Shown here piece by piece: positions 1 through 6,764 of a DNA stretch of 23,277 bases; within the stretch, counting starts at the first letter, position 1, and each line of letters begins with the position of its first letter. Origin of the DNA: Candidatus Nanohalarchaeota archaeon (GTDB lineage Archaea > EX4484-52); contig DAOVUW010000005.1 of the NCBI GenBank assembly GCA_030632385.1, positions 1-23,277 of the forward strand, given 5' to 3'. A model generated the notes under the pieces. The model was not told the DNA's origin and made no database searches. It saw nothing but the letters and a program-made list of their open reading frames with translations. The translations under genes and the position numbers were made by a program.

Positions 1-78
1 ATTTTCCGGCAAAAAATCACTTGGTTTTTTTGGGAAGAGAAATTCCTGATTTTCGTTAATACCTTGTTTAAAGTTCAT
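1..78 (-). CDS. IS transposase, N-terminal fragment (cut by window edge)
   Basis: The minus strand opens with ATG at 78-76 and runs in frame for 26 codons to the window edge. The translation begins MNFKQGINENQEFLFP and continues with a K-P-S-D-F-L-P-E-N stretch. This is the start typical of IS1182-like/IS4-superfamily DDE transposases: a short basic 'FKQG-N--Q-FLFP' opening, then a 'P---DF-PE-H' type segment. The catalytic residues lie beyond the window, so activity cannot be judged. A TATA-like stretch (plus-strand 107-119, read on the minus strand as CTTAAATACTTTT) lies 25-40 bases upstream, suitable for a leaderless transcript. The family call rests on recall of the N-terminal pattern only and the exact IS family is uncertain. 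Confidence 0.65.
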   Translation of the reverse strand, partial: MNFKQGINENQEFLFPKKPSDFLPEN

Positions 79-108
79 AATATACACCTGTTATACTATT
101 TGTATTAA

Positions 109-348
109 AAGTATTTAAGGGTATTCTCTTACATCCTGTCGGGCAAAGAACGCCTAGAATACAAGATAAGAGAATGCAAAGAAGAAATTATATCGAAGAT
201 GATGTCAACCAAATCTACAGAAGCGTTGGCACTATGCGAACTTGAAGACGGGAAAATATCTGGAGATGGAAGATTTTGCTGGATAAACTCTGTACATAAT
301 GCACAAAATACCAATTGTTTTACAATAGAATGTCTGGCAAACACATAA
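109..348 (+). pseudogene. Unrecognised ORF remnant beside the IS element
   Basis: An open frame without a good start runs from just after a stop at 106-108 to TAA at 346-348. It reads like coding sequence (rich in E, K and I; for example GKERLEYKIRECKEEI, later LCELEDGKISGDG) rather than a shadow of the opposite strand. The only ATG codons are internal (199 and 202), giving at most 49 residues. I do not recognise a family. A likely reading is the 3' end of a gene interrupted or displaced by the neighbouring transposon. It could also be a small real protein starting at 199, or chance. Confidence 0.25.
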
Positions 349-442
349 TTTTTACGTGAGATATCATCATATTATCTTGCTTGCAAACGCATTTATTTTT
401 CCTCAAAGCCTATATTCTTAAATCTAATTAATTATTTCTTTG
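349..442. other. Leader region of the XPD-like helicase
   Basis: This is AT-rich non-coding sequence between the ORF remnant and the helicase. TTTATTTTT at about 391-399 and CTTAAATCTAA at about 418-428 are candidate TATA-type elements. No ribosome binding site precedes the ATG at 443. From the transposase start (78) to the helicase start there is no confidently coding gene; the stretch holds only the ORF remnant and these weak promoter-like elements. Confidence 0.3.
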
Positions 443-2341
443 ATGGAAGACGGGTTTTTTCCTTTTGAAAAAAAAAGAAGCGGACAGGAAAAATTTATTT
501 CAGTTGTAGAAGATATACTGCTCAATAATAAAACGCTTGTTGTTCAGGCGCCGACAGGAATAGGAAAGACAGCAGCCTCAATTTCTCCTGCGCTCCAATA
601 TGCTATTGAAAATAAAAAAAAAGTGTTTTTTCTCACCACCAGAAATACGCATCACCAAATAGCTCTTGATACATTGAAAAAAATCAAGAAAAAAATCCAG
701 CTGGATTCTCTTGCAGTTGTTGATTTAGTCGGCAAAAAACATGTATGTAAATTAGATGCAATCACGATGTTTGGTGGGGATTTTGGAAATTACTGCGCTT
801 CAATGAAAAAAGGAGGGAAATGCCTTTTTTTTAAAAACACATATACTTCTTTTCATACTTTGACAGACAGAGCAAAAAAAATAAAAGAAACTGTTCTTGG
901 CAATGTATATTCGTCGCAGGAAGTAAAAGAATTAAGCGATGAATTTTGCCCTTATGAAATACAAATCAATGCATTAAAAGAAGCGGATTTTATTATAGGC
1001 GATTATTTTCATTTATTCAATAAAAAAATATATGACTCTGTATTTGGAAAATTCGGAATGGAATATAAAAATATTATTTTAATTGCAGATGAAGCCCACA
1101 ATCTTACAGAAAGGATAAAATCAATATATTCTACAACTATCTCTACAAAAACAATAAGCAAGATTATAGAGATATGCGCAAAATTAAAAGACAATTACAT
1201 GGCAAATGCTTTTAGTCAAATAAATTCCATGCTTTTGATTGAAACAGAGCGAATTTCAAAACAAAAAAAATCAGATGAATTTAGCATCGATAAGGATTTT
1301 TTGATTGATATTTTCGAAAGTTCTATCTCCGGCAAAATCAATGATTTCATTGTTTTGGCTGAAAAACTAGGGGAAGTTGAAATCCAGGATAATGAAAATT
1401 CCAATTATTTATTCAATCTTGCGGACAATCTCAAAAAATGGCAGATGGGAAAAGAGGGCTTTTTTCATTACTGCTCTGTTGAGAGAGGAAAAGAGTTTAT
1501 TGTAAAATACAAAAAAAAATGTATCGATCCGGGAATCTTGACAGAAAATATATTCTCTAAAGTGCATTGCTCGATATTAATGTCTGCAACATTGACTCCT
1601 TTTGATATGTATATTTCTCTTTTAGGATTGGATAAAGAAAACACGGCGTGCCTTAAACTTCCTTCTCCTTTCCCAAAAGAAAACAGGAAAATATTGATTG
1701 CAAAAAATATAAGTTCAAAATATGATCAAAGAAGCAATGACTCTTATAAAATAATTGCTGATTATGTCCAGAGCATTTCAAAGGCTACCGGCGGAAATAT
1801 TGCGGTATTTTTTCCAAGCTATGAATACATGAATAATGTCTTGTTTTATGTTGAAGAAAAAGGATTTCGTCTGCTGACAGAACAGCAAAATATGACAAAA
1901 ATGCAAAAAGAAAGGATGTACAATCAATTCAAAAAATGTAGCTATCTACCTCCTTTTGCAGTGCTCGCAGGAGTTATCGGAGCAAACTTTAGCGAAGGCG
2001 TGGATTTTCCTGGGGAAATCGTAAAAACAGTCTGCATTGTAGGCATTCCGTTTGAAAAAACAACAATAAAGAGCGATGCCACAATAAAATATTATGATGA
2101 AAAATTCAATAAGAAAGGATGGGATTTTGGTTATATTTATCCTACGATAAACAAGACAATACAGGCGGCAGGCAGATGTATAAGAAGCGAAAAAGATGTA
2201 GGTGCTATTGTTCTTTTAGATTCCCGTTACCTGATGAATAAATATGATTCTCTGCTTCCTAATGAATGGAGGGATAAAAAGACAATTTCATCAAATATAG
2301 AAGCAGAAGAAGAACTGATGAAATTTTTTGATTTAAAATAG
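443..2341 (+). CDS. XPD/Rad3 (DinG-like) superfamily 2 DNA helicase
   Basis: A 632-residue ATP-dependent DNA helicase of the XPD/Rad3/DinG family, which unwinds DNA 5'-3' in repair. Visible motifs are Walker A QAPTGIGKT (residues 35-43), the DEAH box at 216-219 (ADEAHN), the SAT-type motif LMSATLTPF, and motif VI QAAGRCIRSEKDVGAIVLLD near the C-terminus. Four cysteines between Walker A and DEAH (C102, C118, C127, C169) occupy the place of the 4Fe-4S cluster ligands of XPD, with wider spacing than in crenarchaeal XPD. I chose the ATG at 443; a TTG one codon upstream (440) is possible but less likely. The gene stands alone, with no operon partner. Family membership is clear; whether it is the XPD ortholog or a DinG-like paralog is not settled here. 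Confidence 0.93.
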   Translation: MEDGFFPFEKKRSGQEKFISVVEDILLNNKTLVVQAPTGIGKTAASISPALQYAIENKKKVFFLTTRNTHHQIALDTLKKIKKKIQLDSLAVVDLVGKKHVCKLDAITMFGGDFGNYCASMKKGGKCLFFKNTYTSFHTLTDRAKKIKETVLGNVYSSQEVKELSDEFCPYEIQINALKEADFIIGDYFHLFNKKIYDSVFGKFGMEYKNIILIADEAHNLTERIKSIYSTTISTKTISKIIEICAKLKDNYMANAFSQINSMLLIETERISKQKKSDEFSIDKDFLIDIFESSISGKINDFIVLAEKLGEVEIQDNENSNYLFNLADNLKKWQMGKEGFFHYCSVERGKEFIVKYKKKCIDPGILTENIFSKVHCSILMSATLTPFDMYISLLGLDKENTACLKLPSPFPKENRKILIAKNISSKYDQRSNDSYKIIADYVQSISKATGGNIAVFFPSYEYMNNVLFYVEEKGFRLLTEQQNMTKMQKERMYNQFKKCSYLPPFAVLAGVIGANFSEGVDFPGEIVKTVCIVGIPFEKTTIKSDATIKYYDEKFNKKGWDFGYIYPTINKTIQAAGRCIRSEKDVGAIVLLDSRYLMNKYDSLLPNEWRDKKTISSNIEAEEELMKFFDLK

Positions 2342-2530
2342 AATGCAAAATTTTGCAATCAACTTTATTTAATTTTATTTTGCAATTATGAAATATACCT
2401 TGCGCTCAATTATTTCCTTTAAATCAAAGGAAAATTCTAAAATTCGACAAAAAAACAAGCTCTAAAGTAGAAAAAAAGCATAAGAAATCTTTTATGATTA
2501 TTATTGCAAACTCAGTTGAATAACACAATA
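2342..2530. other. Intergenic region with small palindromes
   Basis: This non-coding stretch follows the helicase stop. It contains a perfect 14-base palindrome TGCAAAATTTTGCA (2344-2357) directly after the stop. It also contains a hairpin with 8-base arms, TTTCCTTT (2413-2420) and AAAGGAAA (2426-2433). T-rich stretches at 2363-2379 may end helicase transcription. A 25-codon ATG frame starting at 2389 has no supporting signal and is not called. Confidence 0.35.
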
Positions 2531-2598
2531 ACTTTTTTTACTATTAAGTAGTAGTAAAAAAGTAAAAGTTTATAAAGTTCAACTACTTTAAAGTATAT
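2531..2598 (+). promoter_or_regulatory. Promoter and probable operator of the wHTH-gatA unit
   Basis: A TATA box (GTTTATAAAG, about 2568-2577) lies about 25 bases before the ATG at 2599, as expected for a leaderless archaeal transcript. Directly upstream is an inverted repeat, ACTTTTTTTACTA (2531-2543) against TAGTAAAAAAGT (2552-2563), with one bulged base. A second pair, AAGTAGT (2546-2552) and ACTACTT (2582-2588), brackets the TATA box. Such symmetry beside a winged-helix gene suggests autoregulation by its own product. That role is inferred; only the repeats and TATA box are seen. Confidence 0.5.
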
Positions 2599-2892
2599 AT
2601 GGTAATGAATATATATAATGATACAAATGGCAGATATCTATTATTCAAAAAGAAACCCACAGATATCTTGCTACATCTGCATGAAAATAGCAGTACAACT
2701 TATGTATCTCATATCTCAAAAAAAATAAATTGCACTTACGCACACACTGAAAAAATTCTAGACCTATTCGTCAACTTAAAAATAGTAAAATTCAAAAAAG
2801 AAGGCAGAAGAAAATATGTATCTCTGACCGAAAAAGGAAAAAAAATTGGCGAAGGTGTTGAAAGTCTTTTAATAATTTGCGATGAAAAATAG
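2599..2892 (+). CDS. Winged-helix (MarR/ArsR-like) transcription regulator
   Basis: A 97-residue protein that fits a single winged helix-turn-helix. It has a first helix around DILLHLHE, a recognition-helix region ISKKINCTYAHTEKILDLFV, then a basic wing (VKFKKEGRRKYVSLTEKGKK). The last part, V-S-L-T-E-K-G-K-K, is the standard MarR/PadR-type ending of the wing. It is too short for a ligand-binding domain, so it probably dimerises through the terminal helices. ATG 2599 is positioned for the TATA box; ATG 2605 is an alternative. GatA starts two bases after its stop, so the two are almost certainly co-transcribed. The inverted repeats in the promoter make it a likely autorepressor. The true effector and regulon are unknown. 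Confidence 0.75.
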   Translation: MVMNIYNDTNGRYLLFKKKPTDILLHLHENSSTTYVSHISKKINCTYAHTEKILDLFVNLKIVKFKKEGRRKYVSLTEKGKKIGEGVESLLIICDEK

Positions 2893-2894
2893 AT

Positions 2895-4331
2895 ATGAGT
2901 AATAAGTCTGTTAAATCATGCTTGGACATTAGTAATAGCATAGTGAAAGGAGAGATTGATTTATCCTCTTTTTATGATGAATTTTATGAAGAGATGGATA
3001 AATTAACATCCAGAAACTATATTATTACGCAGGCCCCAAAAAACAAAACACAAGAAAGAATCAAGGAACTAGAAGAAGAAGCAAAAAAAGACAAAGACAT
3101 CCTGAAAAAAAAACCTCTTCTTGGAATTCCTGTTACAATCAAAGATTGCATTACAACAAAAGGGATTCGGACAACAGCAGGTTCGAAAATTTTAGATGAA
3201 TACATTCCTGTCTTTGATGCAACCGTTGTTGAGAAAATACAAGAAGCAGGAGGAATAATCGTCGGCAAGACAAGTATGGATGAATTTGGTTTTGGAACAT
3301 TTAGTACAAATTGTGCTTATGGAATTCCCAAAAATCCGTTTGATATTGAACGATCATGTGGCGGTTCTTCAGGAGGCTCATGCGGCTTTGCAGGAAAGAT
3401 AAGTCTGCCCCACATAGCTGTAGCTGAAAGCACAGGTGGTTCTATATCGTGCCCTTCTTCCTTTTGTGGTGTTTTCGGAATTACCCCTACTTATGGAAGA
3501 GTTTCCAGATGGGGTATGATTGATTACGCAAGTTCTTTTGATAAAATAGGAACTGTTGGTACTAATTTAGAGGATGCATTGCTTCTTTTAAATGTGATTT
3601 CAGGAATTGATAAAAGAGACTCTACAACAGTGGAAAGCGAAAAAATAGTTTTGGACAAAGAAAAGCAAAAAAACATCTCTATTGCGATTCCAAAAGAATA
3701 TATTGACGCTATTGAAAATAAAGACGTATTAAATCAATTCAATAATGCAAAAGAATCTTTAAAGAAACAAGGTGTGAAAATTGAAGAAGTAAGTCTAAAA
3801 ACAACAAAATACGCAGTTTCTTGCTATTATATAATTGCAATGGCAGAAGCATCTACAAATCTTGCCAAATACTGTGGTTTGAGATACGGAATGCAGGAAG
3901 ACCCAAAGAACTTGCATTTTGACAAATATTTTTCCCAAATAAGAACGAAATATTTCGGAACTGAAACAAAAAGAAGAAGTATAATCGGAACATACATCAG
4001 AATGGCAGGTTTTAGGGATAAATACTATTTAAAGGCAATGCAGGTAAGGACACTTATAATAAAGGATTTTAAAAGAATATTTGAAAAATACGATGCGATT
4101 CTTTCGCCGACCATGCCCATCATTGCCCCAAAATTTAGCGAGATAGAAAAACTAAGTCCTAAGCAGATATATTCCCTGGATATCTTAACAGTAGGTCCTA
4201 ATTTAGCAGGCTTTCCAACAATAAGTGTTCCTTTTGGAAAAGCAGAAAATATGCCTGTCGGAATGCAATTGATTGGAAATCATCTGTGCGAAGAAAAAAT
4301 TGCAAATATTGCTTCTTTGATTAAAGATTAA
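2895..4331 (+). CDS. gatA: Asp/Glu-tRNA(Asn/Gln) amidotransferase subunit A (amidase)
   Basis: A 478-residue amidase-signature enzyme, best matched to GatA. GatA hydrolyses glutamine and feeds ammonia to GatB to convert misacylated Asp-tRNA(Asn) or Glu-tRNA(Gln). The Ser-cisSer-Lys triad is intact: K83 in PVTIKDC, S159 in GGSSGGS and S183 in ESTGGSISCP. The 24-residue spacing between the two serines equals that of bacterial GatA. The GITPTYGRVSRWGMIDYASS segment is characteristic of GatA over other amidases. gatB and gatC are not in the window, so the complex must be completed from elsewhere. The usual 'GGSIR' arginine after the nucleophile is serine here, a small departure. The gene is coupled to the upstream winged-helix gene with a two-base gap and no ribosome binding site. 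Confidence 0.92.
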   Translation: MSNKSVKSCLDISNSIVKGEIDLSSFYDEFYEEMDKLTSRNYIITQAPKNKTQERIKELEEEAKKDKDILKKKPLLGIPVTIKDCITTKGIRTTAGSKILDEYIPVFDATVVEKIQEAGGIIVGKTSMDEFGFGTFSTNCAYGIPKNPFDIERSCGGSSGGSCGFAGKISLPHIAVAESTGGSISCPSSFCGVFGITPTYGRVSRWGMIDYASSFDKIGTVGTNLEDALLLLNVISGIDKRDSTTVESEKIVLDKEKQKNISIAIPKEYIDAIENKDVLNQFNNAKESLKKQGVKIEEVSLKTTKYAVSCYYIIAMAEASTNLAKYCGLRYGMQEDPKNLHFDKYFSQIRTKYFGTETKRRSIIGTYIRMAGFRDKYYLKAMQVRTLIIKDFKRIFEKYDAILSPTMPIIAPKFSEIEKLSPKQIYSLDILTVGPNLAGFPTISVPFGKAENMPVGMQLIGNHLCEEKIANIASLIKD

Positions 4332-4341
4332 CTCAAATCAT

Positions 4342-4358
4342 AAGATTTATAAAATCTT
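4342..4358 (+). promoter_or_regulatory. 5S rRNA promoter (TATA box within a palindrome)
   Basis: AAGATTT-ATA-AAATCTT is a perfect palindrome with 7-base arms whose centre, TTTATAAAA, is a TATA box. It lies about 25 bases before the 5' end of the 5S rRNA at 4374. The same hairpin followed by CTTTAATTT could help end gatA transcription. Double use is inference. Confidence 0.6.
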
Positions 4359-4373
4359 CTTTAATTTCATAAC

Positions 4374-4488
4374 AACTAACAACCATAGCAAAAGGGATAC
4401 ACCCGGTCTCATTTCGAACCCGGCAGTTAAGCCTTTTGCGTTGTTTATTGTACTGCCTTCTGGCGGGAAGTCTGCAATGTTGTTAGTT
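4374..4488 (+). rRNA. 5S ribosomal RNA
   Basis: The core ACACCCGGTCTCATTTCGAA, followed by CCCGGCAGTTAAGCC, is the conserved loop B/C region of archaeal 5S rRNA. The TACTG near 4450 is the matching loop D/E segment. The ends are set by helix I: AACTAACAAC (4374-4383) pairs perfectly with GTTGTTAGTT (4479-4488), giving a 115-base RNA. It is not adjacent to 16S or 23S and has its own promoter. Confidence 0.95.
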
Positions 4489-4491
4489 ATT

Positions 4492-4514
4492 TATAATTAT
4501 CTTTTTTAATTATA
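4492..4514 (+). terminator. 5S terminator overlapping tRNA-Asp TATA box
   Basis: Arms TATAATTA (4492-4499) and TAATTATA (4507-4514) enclose a TCTTTTT loop, right behind the 5S 3' end. The T run suits archaeal termination. AATTATATAG (4508-4517) also sits about 20 bases before the tRNA and can act as its TATA box. Confidence 0.5.
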
Positions 4515-4532
4515 TAGCGCATATGCCATCCT

Positions 4533-4605
4533 GCCTTGGTAGTGTAGTTGGTTATCACCCGGGACTGTCACTCCCGGAACTCGGGTTCAAATCCCGACCA
4601 AGGCG
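4533..4605 (+). tRNA. tRNA-Asp (anticodon GTC)
   Basis: A complete cloverleaf is present. The acceptor arms GCCTTGG (4533-4539) and CCAAGGC (4598-4604) are followed by discriminator G4605. The anticodon stem CGGGA/TCCCG encloses loop CTGTCAC, with anticodon GTC at 4567-4569. The T arm contains GGGTTCAAATCCC. No intron is present and CCA is not encoded. The G discriminator and GTC anticodon agree with aspartate identity. It follows the 5S gene by 44 bases. Confidence 0.96.
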
Positions 4606-4627
4606 TTGATTATTCAACAAGAGCCCA

Positions 4628-4665
4628 TAAAAGAGGCTTACAACTTGCTACTTTTAATGCACATA
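4628..4665 (+). repeat. Short dispersed repeat, copy 1
   Basis: This stretch starts TAAAAGAGGCTTAC and ends CTACTTTTAATGCA followed by CATA. It matches the sequence at 21131-21168 with a two-base indel and a few substitutions; 14 bases (4648-4661) are identical. TAAAAG and CTTTTA form a 6-base inverted pair conserved in both copies. It lies between tRNA-Asp and the COG1751 gene. Its nature is unknown: it could be a small RNA, a termination or processing site, or a miniature mobile remnant. Confidence 0.6.
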
Positions 4666-4719
4666 CATCTCGGATAAGGCAATACATAACTATTTATGTT
4701 TTACACTCCATCTAATTGT

Positions 4720-5325
4720 ATGGCTGATTTTAAGACTAAAGAAATAACTTATTTTTTAAAGCCGGGAATTGGCAATACGCAAAAAGCAATTGATTTTGCA
4801 GTAAAAAGGGCAAAGGAAGGAGATATAGACAAAATTCTTGTAGCAACATCATCAGGGAATACGGGGTTTGTTGTTATAGAAGCATTCAAAGATACAAAAA
4901 TATCTGTTATACCTGTAATCTTAAATGCTGGGTCAAAATACTCCTCTGAAGATGGAGAATGGACAAAAAACAAAAGCAAATATGAAAAAGCAGGAATAAG
5001 ATACGTTCAGGGAATACAGACGTTCAGTGGAGTTGAAAGAGCAGTAAAGTCGAGATGGGGGACTGCAGGACCATTACTTATAATATCGGATGCTTTAAGA
5101 TTATTCGGTGAAGGGACCAAAGTGGGTGTTGAGATTGCCATAATGGCAGCTGATTCTGATTTCATAAGTCCGAATGAAAAAGTATTGATAATTGCAGGGA
5201 CTGGTCGTGGTTCAGATACAGTTTTGCTTGTAAAGCCCACTTATTCAAATAATTTCTTTGAATTTGCAATTCAGGAAATTATATGCAAGCCTATTGTAGA
5301 TGGTATTAAGCACGATGCAAAATAA
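4720..5325 (+). CDS. COG1751 protein (pyruvate kinase alpha/beta-domain-like)
   Basis: An uncharacterised archaeal protein resembling the C-terminal alpha/beta domain of pyruvate kinase (COG1751). It has 201 residues from ATG 4720. Features of the family are the N-terminal EITYFLKPGIGNTQKAI segment, LVATSSGNTGF and, near the end, GVEIAIMAADSDF and LIIAGTGRGSDTVLLVKP. It lacks the catalytic TIM barrel and is not itself a pyruvate kinase; its reaction is unknown. An earlier ATG at 4696 would add eight residues. However, TATTTATG at 4691-4698 looks like a TATA box about 25 bases before 4720, and family members start shortly before the Y-F-x-K-P motif, so 4720 is preferred. It is convergent with the pilin cluster, with six bases between stops. 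Confidence 0.82.
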   Translation: MADFKTKEITYFLKPGIGNTQKAIDFAVKRAKEGDIDKILVATSSGNTGFVVIEAFKDTKISVIPVILNAGSKYSSEDGEWTKNKSKYEKAGIRYVQGIQTFSGVERAVKSRWGTAGPLLIISDALRLFGEGTKVGVEIAIMAADSDFISPNEKVLIIAGTGRGSDTVLLVKPTYSNNFFEFAIQEIICKPIVDGIKHDAK

Positions 5326-5331
5326 TTTTTA

Positions 5332-5880
5332 TTAATTCCATATAAACACATTTACAGAAACTCTTTCAAATGAATCTTTATTGTGCAAAATAGCGTATCT
5401 TGAAATTTTAGATATAGAATTAGCGATGGATTTATTGAAATAACCCCATGTAAGATTTTCACCATCAATAATAACAGGAAAATCAGATGAATTGTCTATC
5501 TGTATATATAGTATGTACGGAGCATATCCAAACAGATCATTCATTTTATACACAGATACATTTTTCATTTCAAGCGTTTTTTTATAATCTATTAAATGGC
5601 TGTTTTCCACAAGACCCAGTATTTTTACTGTTTCGTTCGTCCAATTAAGGGGGTATCCTTTGCTTCTGATCAATATATTTGCTATATTATTCGCATAATT
5701 ATTCATCTCCTGGGCATTCGTGATGCCAGAATTGTCTATTATGGTTTTATTCCATAACATTAAACCTCCGCTCACAATTATCATAAATATAATCAAACTA
5801 CTGTAAAAATCTAGACTGATTGCCTGCGCTTTTCTTTTTTTATTGTGTACAAATTGTATATTATCATTAATTATTAACAT
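5332..5880 (-). CDS. Type IV pilin-like protein
   Basis: A 182-residue secreted or membrane-anchored protein with a class III (prepilin peptidase type) signal. A basic stretch NKKRKA ends at A18, followed by QAISLDFYSS and a long hydrophobic helix (about residues 22-45, LIIFMIIVSGGLML). The usual glutamate at mature position 5 is absent; an aspartate sits at position 6. The mature domain is rich in N, S, I and Y, with several N-x-S/T sites that could be N-glycosylated. It is the last gene of a three-gene pilin unit and overlaps the preceding gene by 14 bases, which supports translational coupling. Its function (minor pilin or pseudopilin) is inferred from the signal alone; no assembly gene is nearby. 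Confidence 0.72.
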   Translation of the reverse strand: MLIINDNIQFVHNKKRKAQAISLDFYSSLIIFMIIVSGGLMLWNKTIIDNSGITNAQEMNNYANNIANILIRSKGYPLNWTNETVKILGLVENSHLIDYKKTLEMKNVSVYKMNDLFGYAPYILYIQIDNSSDFPVIIDGENLTWGYFNKSIANSISKISRYAILHNKDSFERVSVNVFIWN

Positions 5881-6322
5881 ATATAATCCCTTTTTTATTG
5901 AATAAACAATTTAATCCACCTGTAAAATTTCCTGAAATATTTATAGGTATTGTTTTTTTCAGATATGTATTATTGGTCTCTATAAATACATAGACTATAT
6001 TATCAAAAACACTCACATTGTAATCATAATCTAATATCTTTTGAGGCAATGTAAAATTTCTGCTGTATCCATCGCCTTGTACATAAACATTATTTAATTC
6101 ATAGGCAATATAATAAGAAAGTTGACGCGAGTTTTGATCCAATCTATCTGCTTTTAGATTCATGTTTTTTTGAAGCATATTTGTGTAAAAAACTGAAAAA
6201 ATTAAACTCACCATGCAGACGACCATAACCAATTCTATTGAACTTTGTGCTTTTTTCTTTTTTTTTGCTGCAAAAAAAACAGATTTATTATTATGGTCCA
6301 AAAGATTTTTCCTTATTTCCAT
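5867..6322 (-). CDS. Type IV pilin-like protein with canonical E5
   Basis: A 151-residue protein with a long basic leader (KKKKKA, ending at A25) and then QSSIELVMVVCMVSLIFSVF, a class III signal with glutamate at mature position 5. The predicted cleavage is between A25 and Q26. One hydrophobic helix (about residues 30-48) is followed by a soluble domain with N-glycosylation-type sequons (NFT, NNT, NIS). ATG 6322 is two bases after the stop of the preceding pilin gene, and its own end overlaps the next one. The three genes are therefore one transcript, read from 6732 to 5332. No homolog with a known role is recognised beyond the pilin class. Confidence 0.75.
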   Translation of the reverse strand: MEIRKNLLDHNNKSVFFAAKKKKKAQSSIELVMVVCMVSLIFSVFYTNMLQKNMNLKADRLDQNSRQLSYYIAYELNNVYVQGDGYSRNFTLPQKILDYDYNVSVFDNIVYVFIETNNTYLKKTIPINISGNFTGGLNCLFNKKGIIYVNN

Positions 6323-6324
6323 GA

Positions 6325-6732
6325 TTAATTTATATAGCTAATATTGACTGTATTGTTTATATTAATCAATATGATTTTATGAGTTCCATAGGTATCTGGC
6401 AAAGTTCCAGTGACATTAAAATCAAATACTTCAAAAATAGAATTATTCATGGAGTTTGCCCCTATGTTTATTATCAACATTTGTTGGACAACATGAGTAG
6501 AAATAATATTTTTTGGAAATTTCACATACAGGCTCATTTTTGCATCTTCTCCCTGTGCATATACTAATTTTGCACCATCCGATAATTTTTCTATTGTTTC
6601 TTTTGATTCAATTAAATTTATATTGCTGTCTAAGTCCCTTACTGAATTTTGAGCCAACAGAAAAAAAGGGATGATAAATAATAAAGCAAGAGATAGGACC
6701 AGCATATATTCTAATGCAGCTTGAGATTTCAT
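6325..6732 (-). CDS. Type IV pilin-like protein, first gene of pilin unit
   Basis: A 135-residue protein with a very short leader: MKS, then QAALEYMLVLSLALLFIIPF. This is a textbook archaeal class III signal peptide (cleavage before Q4, glutamate at mature position 5, helix about residues 8-27). The remainder is a small beta-rich domain ending with VTGTLPDTYGTHKIILININ. A TATA-like ATTTATAAAT read on the minus strand lies about 20-30 bases upstream of the start (plus strand about 6751-6760). The unit may therefore have its own promoter although GapN ends only 32 bases upstream. The short leader and exact motif make it the best candidate for a major pilin here, but this is inference. Confidence 0.78.
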   Translation of the reverse strand: MKSQAALEYMLVLSLALLFIIPFFLLAQNSVRDLDSNINLIESKETIEKLSDGAKLVYAQGEDAKMSLYVKFPKNIISTHVVQQMLIINIGANSMNNSIFEVFDFNVTGTLPDTYGTHKIILININNTVNISYIN

Positions 6733-6764
6733 ACATTTATAAGTAAATAAAATTTATAAATAAA

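Noticed and set aside
129..344. Minus-strand 71-codon open frame
   Set aside because: Its composition (S, I and F rich) looks like the reverse of a coding frame, and the plus-strand frame over the same bases is more protein-like. No start signals were seen.
2389..2466. 25-codon ATG frame between the helicase and wHTH genes
   Set aside because: It has no ribosome binding site or well-placed TATA box, and such short frames are expected by chance here.
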